From Helianthus annuus (lineage: Eukaryota > Streptophyta > Magnoliopsida > Asterales > Asteraceae): DNA of 64,000 bases. Within the stretch, counting starts at the first letter, position 1. Each line of letters begins with the position of its first letter. Shown piece after piece: positions 13,814 through 27,761 of this stretch. The notes under the pieces were generated by a model. That model was not told the DNA's origin. It was given only the letters and a program-made list of their open reading frames with translations, and did no database searches. The translations under genes were made by a program, and so were the position numbers. The DNA lies in contig NC_035448.2 in NCBI RefSeq assembly GCF_002127325.2, forward strand, positions 63,909,751 through 63,973,750. The letters run 5' to 3'.

Positions 13814-14526
13814 TGTTAGGGGAGGATTTTCCAATCCTAAGGATCATGGATCCTCAATTACTGTCAGGATCACGGATCCTCAATTCTGTTTGAATTAAGG
13901 ATCCTCAGAGGGTGTTGCAGGATCAGGATCCAGGATCCTCATTATTATCCTTACACTAACGGTTCTCTACCTTGTATGTGAGCCTGTTTTGCAGGAGTAT
14001 ATTCATGGACTAATTCTTACCGATATTCTTGGAGAATATGCTCTCAAAATTCCGCACGTGCTTGGCCTTGTGAATGTTATGGAGATCGTGGGAAGCTTGC
14101 ACATTTAGCGGATAGTTAGTTGTTTTAGTTATTTCTAAATTAAAAAAGGGATAACAAGCTTGAGTTAGAACACTTGGCTAATTTTAGCAAACACACACTT
14201 TCGAAACAGCTCTTAATAGCTCTCAACAGTTCATTTGGCGATTTCATACACATTGCACTCTGGTGATCCTTGTAACAAGCTTGTTATCATCCCGAGTTGT
14301 AACAATCATTTGTTTAATTATAGTTGGTGATCAGTAGTTTCCATCACCCGAGGTTTTTTATGCCGGAGATCAACTCTTGGTCAAGGGCTTTTTCCTCGTA
14401 TAAATCCTCGTGTCATTTGTTCATTTGATTTGCAAATAGTTTATACAATTGTTCATTGATTCAAGCATCACACCTCACAACAAAAGATTTGGTTGCATTA
14501 TCCTTGCTCGGTTTTTGACCAAAACA
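13814..14526 (+). repeat. 3' LTR of element B
   Basis: 713 bp from TGTTAGGGGAGG to TTGACCAAAACA. It is similar along its length to D's LTR and shares the conserved R/U5-like block (CCCGAGGTTTTTTATGCCGG) with A, C, D and E. It is followed by ATACA. Confidence 0.88.
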
Positions 14527-14768
14527 ATACACAATCGTATTAATAAACTGAACAATTGAATTTGATTGTTTCAAGGTACAAAAAACAAACTGAAACCATG
14601 ATCCTATTTATACATACTGAATGGTTGCGTCTTGAGCCATCGCGTCTCCTCGCGAACGGTTGTGTCTCTTGAATATGTGGTTGTGTTTGTTGGTGAAGAG
14701 GTGTCTCTTGATCAATTCCTTGATGCCGTCAATCAAAGGGTGTGTCTCCAGGAGACATGTCTTTTCCT
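14527..14768. other. Unassigned sequence flanking element B
   Basis: About 240 bp of low-information DNA with a TATTTATAC box near 14606. No coding or repeat signal that I can name. Confidence 0.4.
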
Positions 14769-15130
14769 CCGAGTCTCATTTAACAAGGGGAAGGGAAAGA
14801 AAAGAGATGAGAAATATGAAAAAACCATGTTCTCGAGATTTTTTAAAGATAGAAGGGGATGGGAAAGGAGGGAAAAGGGAAGAAAATTTGTACTTATATT
14901 TATCCTTCCAAATTGGAGAGATTAGGAGAGAAAATCTTATTAATTACTAAATTACCCTCATATTTAATTAAAATGTTTTATGTTTAAAGGGTATAATGGT
15001 AAAATTGTTCCTTTCTTCTCTTTTCCTTTACTTTTCATTAAACTCGGGAACACGAAAAAAAATCACATATTTTCCTTCCTTTTCTCTCTTAATTCATTAT
15101 TATTCCCTTCCCTTGTTAAATGAGACTCGG
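14769..15130. mobile_element. MITE-like inverted-repeat element, about 362 bp
   Basis: The left end CCGAGTCTCATTTAACAAGG is repeated inverted at the right end (CCTTGTTAAATGAGACTCGG). The interior is AT-rich and non-coding. The target duplication is not clear and the superfamily was not identified. Small ORFs inside are chance. Confidence 0.7.
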
Positions 15131-15398
15131 GAACATAGTGTAAGTGTAGGTTACAATCTTTCAACTTGTCTTCTTTAGTCCTTGTACTTTATAACTACCC
15201 AATCTAAACATAACATAACCTTATCTATTAACTAATTACACTTCTGACCCGCATCTTCTCTTTCGAACTTGATCAACAAGACTTAGACTATTAAATAGTC
15301 TTGTTCTTCCAATCTTCATGCTCCTTCCTGGGCAATCTCTGAATCCGGTGTCTTTAACCATATGCAACTTTGAGATCAACTTCTTGGGAGACTTGTTA

Positions 15399-15514
15399 GT
15401 TGGTGATTTCCACGAACGAAGGATGGCTTCCCCTGCGCGTACTATTTACCTTTCCCGTTGGTGATTTCCACGAACGAAGGATGGCTTCCCCTGCGCGTAC
15501 TATTTACCTTTCCC
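15399..15514. repeat. 58-bp tandem duplication
   Basis: Two identical 58-bp units starting GTTGGTGATTTCC at 15399 and 15457. Surrounding DNA is unassigned. Confidence 0.9.
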
Positions 15515-17188
15515 GTTGCTCTGGCCGTTCTTTCCTCCGTTCAGACCCGCACCAACATGCTCGGTTCGCCCGATGATTTCCTTCCTTCCCTCAAATGATT
15601 CTTCCAAATCGCGAAACCCCTACCTTGATTGAAGAATTGAATCCATGATCTTGATTCTTTGAGCCTTGACTCTGATACAAATGATGGTGGTTGGTCTCCA
15701 AAGACAGTTCCTATGACTTCGGTTTAGAAACAATTGACTAAAGAATGGGTTCAATCTTTGTTGTCGGATTCAAGAAGAAACCAAACATTTAGCTTCCATT
15801 CAAAAGGTTTGACTTTTTTCTTTGACTTAAGTTTGTGGGTTCTTGATATAAATGCCATACCCCTTTCAGAGGCGGAAGCACGAGGTGTGATCTGAGTGGT
15901 TCTCATTGCATACGATAAATAAATGTGCTACATGATATAAAACAAACTCCATCTTGCCATTCAAAGTTTAATTATCCAAAATACAGAATTTAGTTTAAAG
16001 TTTACATCTAAGATAATTGTTTGAAAGTTTACAACATCCTTTCAAGACAAAGATCAAGGTTTTGCTTCCTATATCACCGTAAGGAGGCGGGATATAGCAA
16101 CCAAATCCGTCAAAAGGTGGTAGTGGAGAATGGCACTAAACATCTTGAAACATGACACTACATATTGACAAAAGAGCCCGCGAGCATATCCACTAATTTC
16201 CTGAAATACATGTAAGTTTAAAAATCGTCAACAAAAGTTGGTGTGAATTCATGCAGATTGTGTAAAATGTAGGAGTTGTAATTGTATAAAACATGGTATG
16301 TAACTGTAAAATGTAAGTTTGTAATTCGTAATGAAAGGGAATCGAGATCGCTAACGTTTTGCAAGGACATTAACATATGTGACGACATAGGAAGCATCCA
16401 AACCTAGGCGACTTTTAACATCGTTTACCCTACGACTGTGACCCAAAGCACTCCATGGCTATGTGTTGCCAAGAGAGTGAGGCTGTCCGGACCTGCTAGA
16501 TCTAACCCTTGCTCTTTCGGTCTAAACTAAATTAATGGTGCTTACGCATACCCTATTCGTGACATGATCTATGTATGATTCTTTTGTTTTAAACATACCA
16601 TTGAACATGTATTTTCCCCAAAGTTTAGAAAACAATAAAAATGTTTAAAAGTGGGGACATGAACTCACTGATTTGCGTCTCGTGCGTCAAGCTTCACCGG
16701 CGTCCGCTACTTTGGTGTCGTAACTTATAGACTTTCTAAGTATGTTAAACACCTAACTTGTAAATCTCTAAGTACAAGTTACCATTTGGTTTAATGTGTC
16801 TTATTGTGTCTTACATGTTTATGTTCTTGTATTATTAATCAATATATTCCACAATATATTTAGTGGTTTATTTGTTATATTTATTTTATCCCCAAAAATA
16901 TATATTTGTATATGTAAAATTTGAAAATGATATAAGGTTAAAATAATATATATTTTTTAACCTTTCCAAATATATGATACTTATAGTGTTTTCCAAAACT
17001 AATATAAGAAATTTGTTAAATAACAATTTACATATTATTTTTGTATAAGTATACTTAGGAAAGTATACTTGTATTTAAGTGTAAATACTTGTGTGTTTTG
17101 TATTAATTGTCAAAAATCAATCCTTTGATTTTTAATACTTTCTGGAATTATATTTCATAAAAATAATAATATTTTTAAGGTTTATTTG

Positions 17189-17190
<2 letters not shown>
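15515..17190. other. Old repeat DNA, no gene seen
   Basis: No coding signal. CTCTGATACAAA at 15670-15681 resembles a decayed initiator-Met-type PBS of a minus-strand Copia element. 16380-16740 resembles long-LTR or leader sequence of minus-strand Gypsy elements. Both are weak. The part before 17191 becomes very AT-rich. Confidence 0.35.

Positions 17191-17224
<34 letters not shown>
17191..17224. repeat. (AT)17 microsatellite
   Basis: Perfect AT repeat that starts the chain of inverted-repeat elements. Confidence 0.97.
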
Positions 17225-17226
<2 letters not shown>

Positions 17227-17617
17227 GAAGGTTCAAATGAAAACCACTAGTTATTGTGAAAACTCGAAAACTAATTAAAAAAAGCCAAAAAAATATACAA
17301 TTTTTTTTTTTGCAAACCAAATTTCGCAGGTTTTTATATATAAAAAAAGTTTCAAAAAAATTTTTTTTTTTTGTGTAGTGTACTTGTGTAATAATACACA
17401 TGCACATGTGTAATACTACACATGTGTATGTGTACTACACATGTGTATTATTACACATCTGCACTACACAATTTTTTTTTTTTGAAAAAAAGTTTTTTTA
17501 TATATAAAAACCAGCGATTTTTATTAAAGAAATTGAAAAAAAAATTTGTGTGTTTTTAGGCTTTTTTTAGTTAGTTTTCGAGTTTTCACAATAAAAGTGG
17601 TTTTCATTTGAACCATC

Positions 17618-17620
<3 letters not shown>
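17225..17620. mobile_element. X0: foldback MITE, 396 bp
   Basis: Ends GGGAAGGTTCAAATGAAAACC and the inverse of GGGGATGGTTCAAATGAAAACC. The arms exceed 60 bp and contain GAAAACTCGAAAACTAA. The centre is rich in ACACATGTGT palindromes. TA repeats lie on both sides. No coding capacity. Confidence 0.85.

Positions 17621-17680
<60 letters not shown>
17621..17680. repeat. (TA)30 microsatellite
   Basis: Perfect TA repeat between X0 and X1, followed by CGTAC. Confidence 0.97.
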
Positions 17681-17681
<1 letters not shown>

Positions 17682-17685
17682 GTAC

Positions 17686-20117
17686 GGGATCAGGAGAAAA
17701 CGCCCAAATGTGTGAGAACGGATTCTGGCGTAACACGTGTCACGCGACATAGTGAAGGGCGGAGGGGCTTTTTTTGTCCTTTTATATTCTTTTTTTAAAC
17801 GCGTCTCACATCACCACTCCATTTTTTGGCGTTTAACAAATACGCGGCGTTTTTATTGTTTTTTAGATCAGGAGCAGTAAATATTTTGGCGTTTTAACTA
17901 AGTATGGCTTTAATTGTTGTGCCAAGTAGGATCAGGCCTATAATGTAAAAAACATTAGTAATTTTCTTGATGTTTATCTTTTTTCTATCAATTGTTGTGC
18001 CATGTAGGATGCAGGCTTATAATGTGACATGCAATTATGGCGTTTTGAAAAGATAAACAAATTCAATTTTCCATGTAGTGGCTTTTAATATAATAAATGT
18101 TTTGCAATAATGTTACCATCTCTTTATTTTACTATTTTGCAATTACTGTTTCGTTCAGTTTCAGTGTTGCTTTTTCTAGTAATACTTTGTTTAGCATTTA
18201 TTGGTGTTTGTAGTTTTTGGCATTTTATACTCAATTTTTTTATTAGTAGAGAATTAGATAATAAACAACAGAGAATTAGATAACAAACAATAGAAAATGA
18301 AAAAAAAACAAATTAAAAAATCTAATCTAATTTCTCATCCAAATATTCACTGTCATCAGCCTCTTCTACTTTAACCTTTTTGGCGTTTTGAACCTGTTTT
18401 GAATACCTTATCTAGATCCTTATTTTCCTACATAGTGCCCGTCTTTAGAAGATGCTTATTTTTGGTGGCATTCTGCATTGTGGTTTGATATATACTTGTT
18501 TGGCGACATGTTGAAGATCAACGCCTGCTCGAATGTATTGATCCCTTCATGCCATCCATATATCCATCAAGAACAAAGTGACATGATGACATATCAGTGT
18601 CATCAGTCTCCTTTTCATGAATATTTATCCATCTCATTCAGCAAAAGCTTATAGAGATACCCACCTCATAGAAGAATCCATTTAGTGAAACTTCATTCAG
18701 AACAATACTCAATATAGAAGAAACGAGGTTTCCCATTTTGTGGAGTTTTTAACTATTTTTTTGGCGTTTTAAAGTGAATGGTTTCTAGGAAAAATGGCGT
18801 TGTTTTTTGGATGTGATCAATTGATTGTGCAGAGACGTCTCTCTTATAGGATGTTTTTGGCGCGTAGTTTAGGCGGGATTTTATTTATAATAAATGATAT
18901 TAATAAATTAGTCGTCTATTCAGTCACTGTATGTATTTTACTGTTTTTGTTTGCTTTTTATAAGTTTTTAGGGTGATAGACGTGCCATATTCCAAGTTTG
19001 GCGTTTTTAATGGATTTAAGTAGTTTTTGGCCTTTTTTATTTTTAGCTTTTAATATTACTTGTCCAAATTACTTTTATTATAGTTTGGGAGTTTTTGGTA
19101 TTTTATGGCATTATGGCGTTTCACAATCATTATGTATGTTTGGCGTTTTTATTAAAATAATGTATTTTTTGTTCTTAGCTGAAAAATACATAACAAACAA
19201 CAGAAAAAGAAAATTAAAAAAACTAAAAAATAGAAACAATTCATCTTCCAAATCTTCATTGTCATCAGTCTCTTTCTTCTTTGAAAGATGTTCACTGGCG
19301 GTTTGACTTTGGCATGCTTCATTTTTTGTTTTTGTTGTTGAAGTAGCTTTTTGTGGCTGTTTGGAAGGACAAAATGACGTGAATTTTTTGTTTGAAGTTC
19401 ATCTTTATCTTTATGTTTATCTTCAAACAACTCATCAGTGTCATTCGTCTCTTCATGCCATTATAATATTCATCAAGAACAAAACACAAAAAAATGACAT
19501 AAGTCTGACACCAGCATCTTTTTGTTGAAGATTTGTCCATCTCATGCAGCAAAATGTTATTGAGTCACAGCACCTCAGCCAAGAATGCATTCTACGAAAC
19601 TTCGCGTAGAACAATATTGAATATAGAAGAAATGATGTTTGCCATTTTGGCGTTTTACTGAGGAAATAGTGTATCTAAAAGAAACGACGATTTTTGGAAT
19701 CTTTGATGTTTGAGTTTTTTGGCGTTTTCTAAGATGATTGGTATATAGTAAAATATGGCGTTTTTGAGTTGGTGTGTTTTGATGTTTTGGGTTTTTTGGC
19801 GTTTCTAAGATGAATGGTATATAGTGGCAAATATGGCGTTTCCGGTTCGGGGTGTGTTTAATGAATGTCTGAGATGTTTTTTGTTTATATAGGATGTGTT
19901 TTGGCCCGTAATGGCGTTTTATTCATGAGTTTGGCGTTTTTGGTAGAGAAGTCTAAAGACCCTTTTACCCTTAATGAAGCGCGTCCACTTAATAGAATTG
20001 GTGTTATTTACGAAAACGCCACCGCGCCAATCTAGTCCATAGATTGTTTTTATCGAACGATCCATAAGCGTTCTCACCGTTCTCACACTTTCCACCATTT
20101 TCTCTAAATCCTGACCC
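17686..20117. mobile_element. X1: non-autonomous inverted-repeat element, 2.4 kb
   Basis: Starts GGGATCAGGAGAAAAC. Its other end reads GGGTCAGGATTTAGAG on the opposite strand, and both ends continue into GTGTGAGAACGG, giving imperfect terminal inverted repeats. The interior has no transposase that I recognise. It has two degenerate copies of a module around TCTTCACTGTCATCAGTCTC and many GGCGTTT words. TA repeats lie on both sides. The superfamily was not identified, and the ends do not look like CACTA or Helitron. Confidence 0.75.
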
Positions 20118-20147
20118 TATATATATATATATATATGTATATATATA
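20118..20147. repeat. (TA)n microsatellite, 30 bp
   Basis: TA repeat with one TG interruption between X1 and X2, followed by GAAAC. Confidence 0.95.
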
Positions 20148-20152
20148 GAAAC

Positions 20153-22651
20153 GGGATCAGGAGAAAACGCTCAAAAGTGTGAGAACAGTGAGAACGCATC
20201 CTGACCCAACACGTGTCACGCGGCATAGAGAAGGGCGGAGGGGCTTTTTTGTCCTTTTATCTTCTGCTTTTTCAGTTCCGCTTTTCACAATATTGTTTAA
20301 TTTTTGGGGTTTAAGATTTTTGGCGTTAACCAAATTCAATAATTAATGGCGTTTAATGGTTTCATTGTATTAACATTTTGGCGTTTATGGCGTTTATGGC
20401 CTTTTTCAAATTATATGCCATTGGAACCCCGGGGGGGGGGGCAGGACATCTATCTGAATGCGTTTTTTCAAGGCGTTTTAAACAAGATGGCCCATTGTTC
20501 TATTATTTTTTATACACATTTTGGCGTTTGTGGTATCTTGGCGTTTTAAAATTGTAAAATTATATTACAACCATAGGGAAAAAATAGAAGCGAAGAAAAT
20601 AAATTAAAAATCCTAATCGGATCTCTCTTCGCAATCTTCACTGTCATCAGTCTCTCTCTTCTTTAATAGTACAAGAACTGTCACCAAATATATGGCGTTT
20701 TATGTAAAACTTAACAAACTCATCGGTTTGATTATTTTGCCTACTCGTTTGTTGAAGTGGCTTTTGTGGATGTTTGGGGACATAGATCTATGACGTGTGG
20801 GTGTGTTTTTCGCTTTTTCTTCATCTTGATCTTCATCTTTATAATCATCCCACTCTTCAGTGTCATTGATCTCTTCTCCTCATCCAAGCCTTATTCAAGA
20901 ACAAAAAACACAAAATGACATTCGATTGTCATCAGTATCTTTTTCTTGAAGATTTGTCCATCTCATGCAGCAAAATCTTACTGAGTTACTCCCCTCAGCT
21001 AACAATCCATTCAGTGAAACTTCACGAAGAACAATACTGAATATCCAAGAAACCATATTAGCCATCTTTGATTTTTTTTTTAATTTTTTTGGCGTTTAAG
21101 TGTGAGTGGTATTTAGTAGTATTTGGCGTTTGTTTTTTTGGTTTGATTAAATGGAAGTTGCTGAGAGTTATTATTTTATAGGATTTCTTTTGGTGGCGTA
21201 GGTTAGGCGGTGCATTATTATAATAAACTATTCATCGTTTCAGTTACTGTTTGTAATTATTGTTTTTGATAAGCTTTTATCTCTGAAGTCTGTAACATGT
21301 CCCGTCTTTCAAGTTTGGCGTTTTAGATTCTAATATAATAAATTTCCGTCTCTTCATTTTTACTGTTTTGTAGTTACTGTTTCTAGTTACATTTTCAAGT
21401 TTGGTTTTTATTTTTTTTTATTTTTTGGGTTTTTTATAATACTTTTCCAAAGTGATTTTATTATAGTTTGGGAGTTTTTGGGGCGTTTTACGGCATGATA
21501 GCGTTTTAACAAGCATTTGGCTATCTGGTGTTTTTATTATATATGGCGTTTTTATTATATAACAATCAACTGAAAAAGAAAATTAAAAAAAAAGAATATA
21601 TAAACAATTGATCTTCCAAATCTTCACTGTCACCAGTCACTTTCTTCTTTTTTGAATCATCTTAATTGGCTGGTTCGACTTTCGTATGATTCATTTTGTT
21701 TTTTTGTTTTTCAAGTAGTTTTTTTTTGTCACCGTTTGGAAACACAAAGTCTGACATCAACATCTTTTTCTTGAAGATTTGTCCATCTCATGCAGCAAAA
21801 TGTTATTGAGTTTACACCCTTCAGCCAACAATCTTGAATTTTCCAATGATCGATGTTTGATTTTTTAATTTTGGTGTTTTACCGATAAAAAGAACGCCAC
21901 TAAATAAAAGCACCTTAAACCTCAAAATTTGATCATGCTAAAATCAATAATGTTTTGTTGTATGAGATGGACAACATTGTTAATCCTTGGTTAATAAAGA
22001 TAACTAACAATGTTGTCCACCCCATACAGCTAAACTTTATTGACAACAAACTTCAATAATGTTTTTGTATGTTTTGGCGTTATAAATTGGATGGAAGTTG
22101 AGGATAAAGTCAATAAGATTTTTACTCAATGAAATGGACAATATCCTCACTTAAGGATTTTTGTCCATTACATTGAGTGAAACCTTACAGACAACCAAAC
22201 TGAATTTCAAATAAACGTTTTGGGTTAGAAGATATTTGATGTTTGTGTTTTTTGGCGTTTCTCAGACGAATGGTATATATTAAATATGACGTTTGGGGTT
22301 TTGTGTGTGTTTTTAATTGAAGGTCTGAGATGTTGTATATATAGGATTTTTTTGGCGGTTTTTTTAGGCGGGATTTTATTATAATTAAGTTTGGCGTTTT
22401 ATATCTAATGGCGATTTTAGTTAGAATGGTGTGTGCTATTTGTTTGGCGTTTTATTTCATTAGATGGCGTTTTGTGTGGAGAAGTCAAAAAGACTTTTTT
22501 ACCCTTAATGAAGCGCGCCCACGTAATAAAATTGATGTTATTTACGAAAACGCCACCGCGCCAATCTAGTCCATAGATTGTTTTGATCGGACGATTCATA
22601 AGCGTTCTCACCATTCTCACACTTTCCACCGTTTTCTCAAGATCCTGACCC
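20153..22651. mobile_element. X2: second copy of the X1-type element, 2.5 kb
   Basis: Starts GGGATCAGGAGAAAACGC and ends with the inverse of GGGTCAGGATCTTGAG. Its first roughly 110 bp and last roughly 180 bp align with X1. It holds the same internal modules and GGCGTTT words, plus two extra hairpins near 21958 and 22117. A run of ten or more G occurs near 20428. No intact ORF. Confidence 0.75.
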
Positions 22652-22663
22652 TATATATATATA
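22652..22663. repeat. Short (TA)6 tract
   Basis: Separates X2 from X3. Confidence 0.9.
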
Positions 22664-24628
<1,965 letters not shown>

Positions 24629-24633
24629 GGTTA

Positions 24634-26942
24634 TGTAACACCCCGTGTTTCGAAAGTCAAAGTCAAAGTCAAGACTGAAGTCAAAGGAAGAAAAGATCGC
24701 TAATTACGATCTGTCTCTCCTTGCTCAATTCCTGTTTTGACTTCTTTGACCGTAGTTAGTCTATTTTATGTTTTACATTAGTTGTATTACGTGGAGTAAT
24801 TAATTATAATCGCAGCAATCGACAAATATTAATCGCTACGAATCGCTTTACGACTGTGCATAATAGGAAGTAACAATGCGATAAAGTCAATTAAACGCTA
24901 ATCGATCTAATCTAATCAACATCGCACTCACAACTTGAATTACGCATTTTGGTTATTGTTATACGTGTGTGTGTGCCTTATGTGTTACTTGTGCATGTTT
25001 ATTTACGTTATGTGTGATAATCAATCGAATCGCAATCGAACTCAATCGCAATCAAATCGCAAACGCTAAACGAATACGAGATAAGGATGATTGTATGTTG
25101 ATATAGTATGATAATTAGTGGAGAAGAGATAGCGCGAGATATGAGTAGTTGGGATTAAAAGTAATTTGACTAGGAAACCCTATCGCATCGCAACACTCGC
25201 AATCGCAATCGAAACAGCAAAACTCATCGCACCGAACACTCGAATCAGGCGAATCAGGTAACCAGCCGATCGACCAGCCGTCCGATCGGACTGCCGTTCG
25301 ATCAGACAGGTTGTCCGATCGAGCTGCCTGGCCGATCGGCCAGCCCTTTCCCCTTTTGGAACTCTATAAATACCCCTGTCACTTTCATCCTTTCTACTTT
25401 TGGAAACTCTCTGACCGACCAGCTCGTGGTCCTCACCTTTTCTTCGATTTCTCTCGATTCCGGTAAGATCTCGCCCTAAATCTTGTACTTTCTTGATCTA
25501 CACGCACTCCTACACCTTTCTATCTTTCAAATCTTAACTTTTAACCGTGAAATCACTAAGATTCAAGGTGTTCTAGGATGACGTCATCATGTGTTCTTGA
25601 AGAACTTCATGTTTTGGCCTCAATCCACCAAGAACAACTTAGATCTAACTGATTTCCATATATACTAACAAAGATCTTTCATAAATCTAAACAAATTCAC
25701 CACAAAAAGGATTGAAAGACGGTTTTCCAACTTTCTTTCAACTCTTTTACACTCAATGCACTCAAAAACCGATAGAATCGGAGCTTGTGCCGACTTACTA
25801 CCCGATCTGTGGTCGTGTTGGCTTAAGATTTGGATCCTATCTACGAGGCTACCAATTCCGGGTTAACCAAGAACAATCGTCTGGAACTAGTGGACCGACT
25901 GAGCTTGGGTGATTCCTGTTCAGCCGGGTCACTAAAGCGAAGGATGAGGTTCTGTTGGCTAACACGTCATCGAAATGTCTCGATAAAACGACAAACAATC
26001 AAAACAACCAAGTGTGAGACGAACAGGACGAGGTGCCGTCTGATCGACCTAATGACCGAACAGATAGCCACCCGATCGACCGGCCAGCCGAACGGCTTGC
26101 ACCTTGGGACCCACACTTAACCATTTTGGTAATCTAAGAAGTCTGAGGGTTGAACGAGTTGCTGTCCGATCGGACTACCATCCGATCGAACCGCCAACCG
26201 TACCATGAGACATTTGAACCTCCTCGCTTAAACAATTTTCAACATGTTCAATGCACTAGGAATGCCACCCGATCGAAGTGCTGTCCGATCGAGTGACACC
26301 CTGCTGCAAGAATGATTTCACTAATGTGGCCAACCGATCAGGTTGCCGATCGACCGACCGTCCGATCGACCGACCTGAAAGGTAGAGATACTTCTATGTT
26401 CTCAAATGCTACAACAAAAACTTCAAAAGTCAAACCATCATACATAAACACATCCTTCCTGAAGGAAGAAACAATCCACTCGAACGGCCATCCGATCGGA
26501 CAGCCGTCCGAATGGGTTGTCACTCGCACGACCAGCTGTCCGATCGGACTACCAACCGATCGACCCACCAACACTTATTCTCGTTTTACGCATCACTTAT
26601 CGTTATGCTATCGAACTATTCAGGCTAACCTTACTCTCAAGCGCTCCCTTCAATCCATCAACCGCTGTGAGTATACTTGATCCCTTTTTGCTTTACGCGT
26701 TTTTGGGTGTTACATACTTTACTTATATGAAATCACATCGAACACACTACGCAATACTTATAAACGCTAACCGTTACCGCATGTTATACGTGACCTAATG
26801 AATGCTTGTTTGTTATTTTTACACATGGAATGCTGTCTACCTGCCTTAGCAACGATAGTACTATAGTTTGGACTCAGCACCCGTTCACACGGGGGTTGTT
26901 AAGGACAATCACTTGCATGGATTACAGTGGTGATCATGTATT
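24634..26942 (+). repeat. 5' LTR of element H, 3' end replaced or lost
   Basis: Aligned with 33228-35536 at roughly 4% difference in the first 250 bp by eye. It contains about 14 CGATCG palindromes between 25266 and 26575. A TATAAATA box lies near 25368. After ATCATGTATT the two LTRs are unrelated. Confidence 0.85.
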
Positions 26943-27761
26943 TTCGTCTCTATTTTACTAAAATAGGAAAGAAGTTGTTAGGCTAGGGGTGAAACCCTAA
27001 CCTTGATGACTTGATCCGACCTCGATTTTGGTTTTACAAACTCTCACCAAAGTTCTGATGGATTCCAAGGACTCGAGTACTTAAACAACCGAAAGGATGG
27101 GTGCCATTCACCGCATGTCGGTAATAGAGCACAGTCTATTAGGTCAACAAGGACTTGTGGTACATCCTTGAGAATAGTCGAATCGCTTTAGGTAGTCAAT
27201 GTCTAATAGCCACATACAATCTATTTCTCGATTTTTACGTGTTTCGATTCTGAGCCTGCAACTGCTGAGTCTGATGACTCGTTGATTTTATGTGTTAGTA
27301 TGTACTTATCTGTTTATGTGTTTAAATTTTGGAGACTTATTCGATCTTTGCTTTCACTTCGATCGACACACACGACTCGCATTGCTTACCTATCTCAAAA
27401 CGTTAACAAGTCGCTACTATCATAAGGAAACGTCGTACATTATGATGCTCGCTATAATACTACACGCTTGTGCTTACTAATCGCTATGCTAAACGTGATC
27501 GCTATAATCGGATAATGACGGACTTTGACTGATAGGTTTCTGTATTCTCACTGCCTCTGTGATTACATGTGTATGTGCTTCTGTGTTTTTGTGCCCTACG
27601 TGCTTATATGTTTATGTGCTTTCGTGCCTCTATGTTTATGTGAATCTATGATTTCGTGCCTATGGGCTTACGTGATTATGCGTGTTACTGAGCTTTAGTA
27701 AGTATTAGACGTGTGAGGTGAGATTCGACTATGATGTGTCTGAGACATATGACGATGTCTG
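26943..27761 (+). other. Leader of element H
   Basis: Non-coding sequence between the LTR break and the gag start. No primer binding site was found. Confidence 0.5.

Larger units (their letters stand above)
10271..14526 (+). mobile_element. Element B: 3' part of a Tat element, split by A
   Basis: Contains the last 100 codons of integrase, a spacer with two short-repeat arrays, an antisense extra gene, PPT and 3' LTR, all oriented for a plus-strand element. The 5' part must lie beyond coordinate 1 if A is a simple insertion. It is closest to element D: the shared 300-base integrase ends differ at about 29 positions by eye. Confidence 0.9.

Noticed and set aside
15670..15681. Copia PBS and nearby LTR
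   Set aside because: CTCTGATACAAA is a poor match and no LTR pair or gag could be delimited.
18794..19306. Small hydrophobic ORFs in X1
   Set aside because: They run through GGCGTTT words and AT-rich DNA, are not conserved in X2 and have no recognisable domain.
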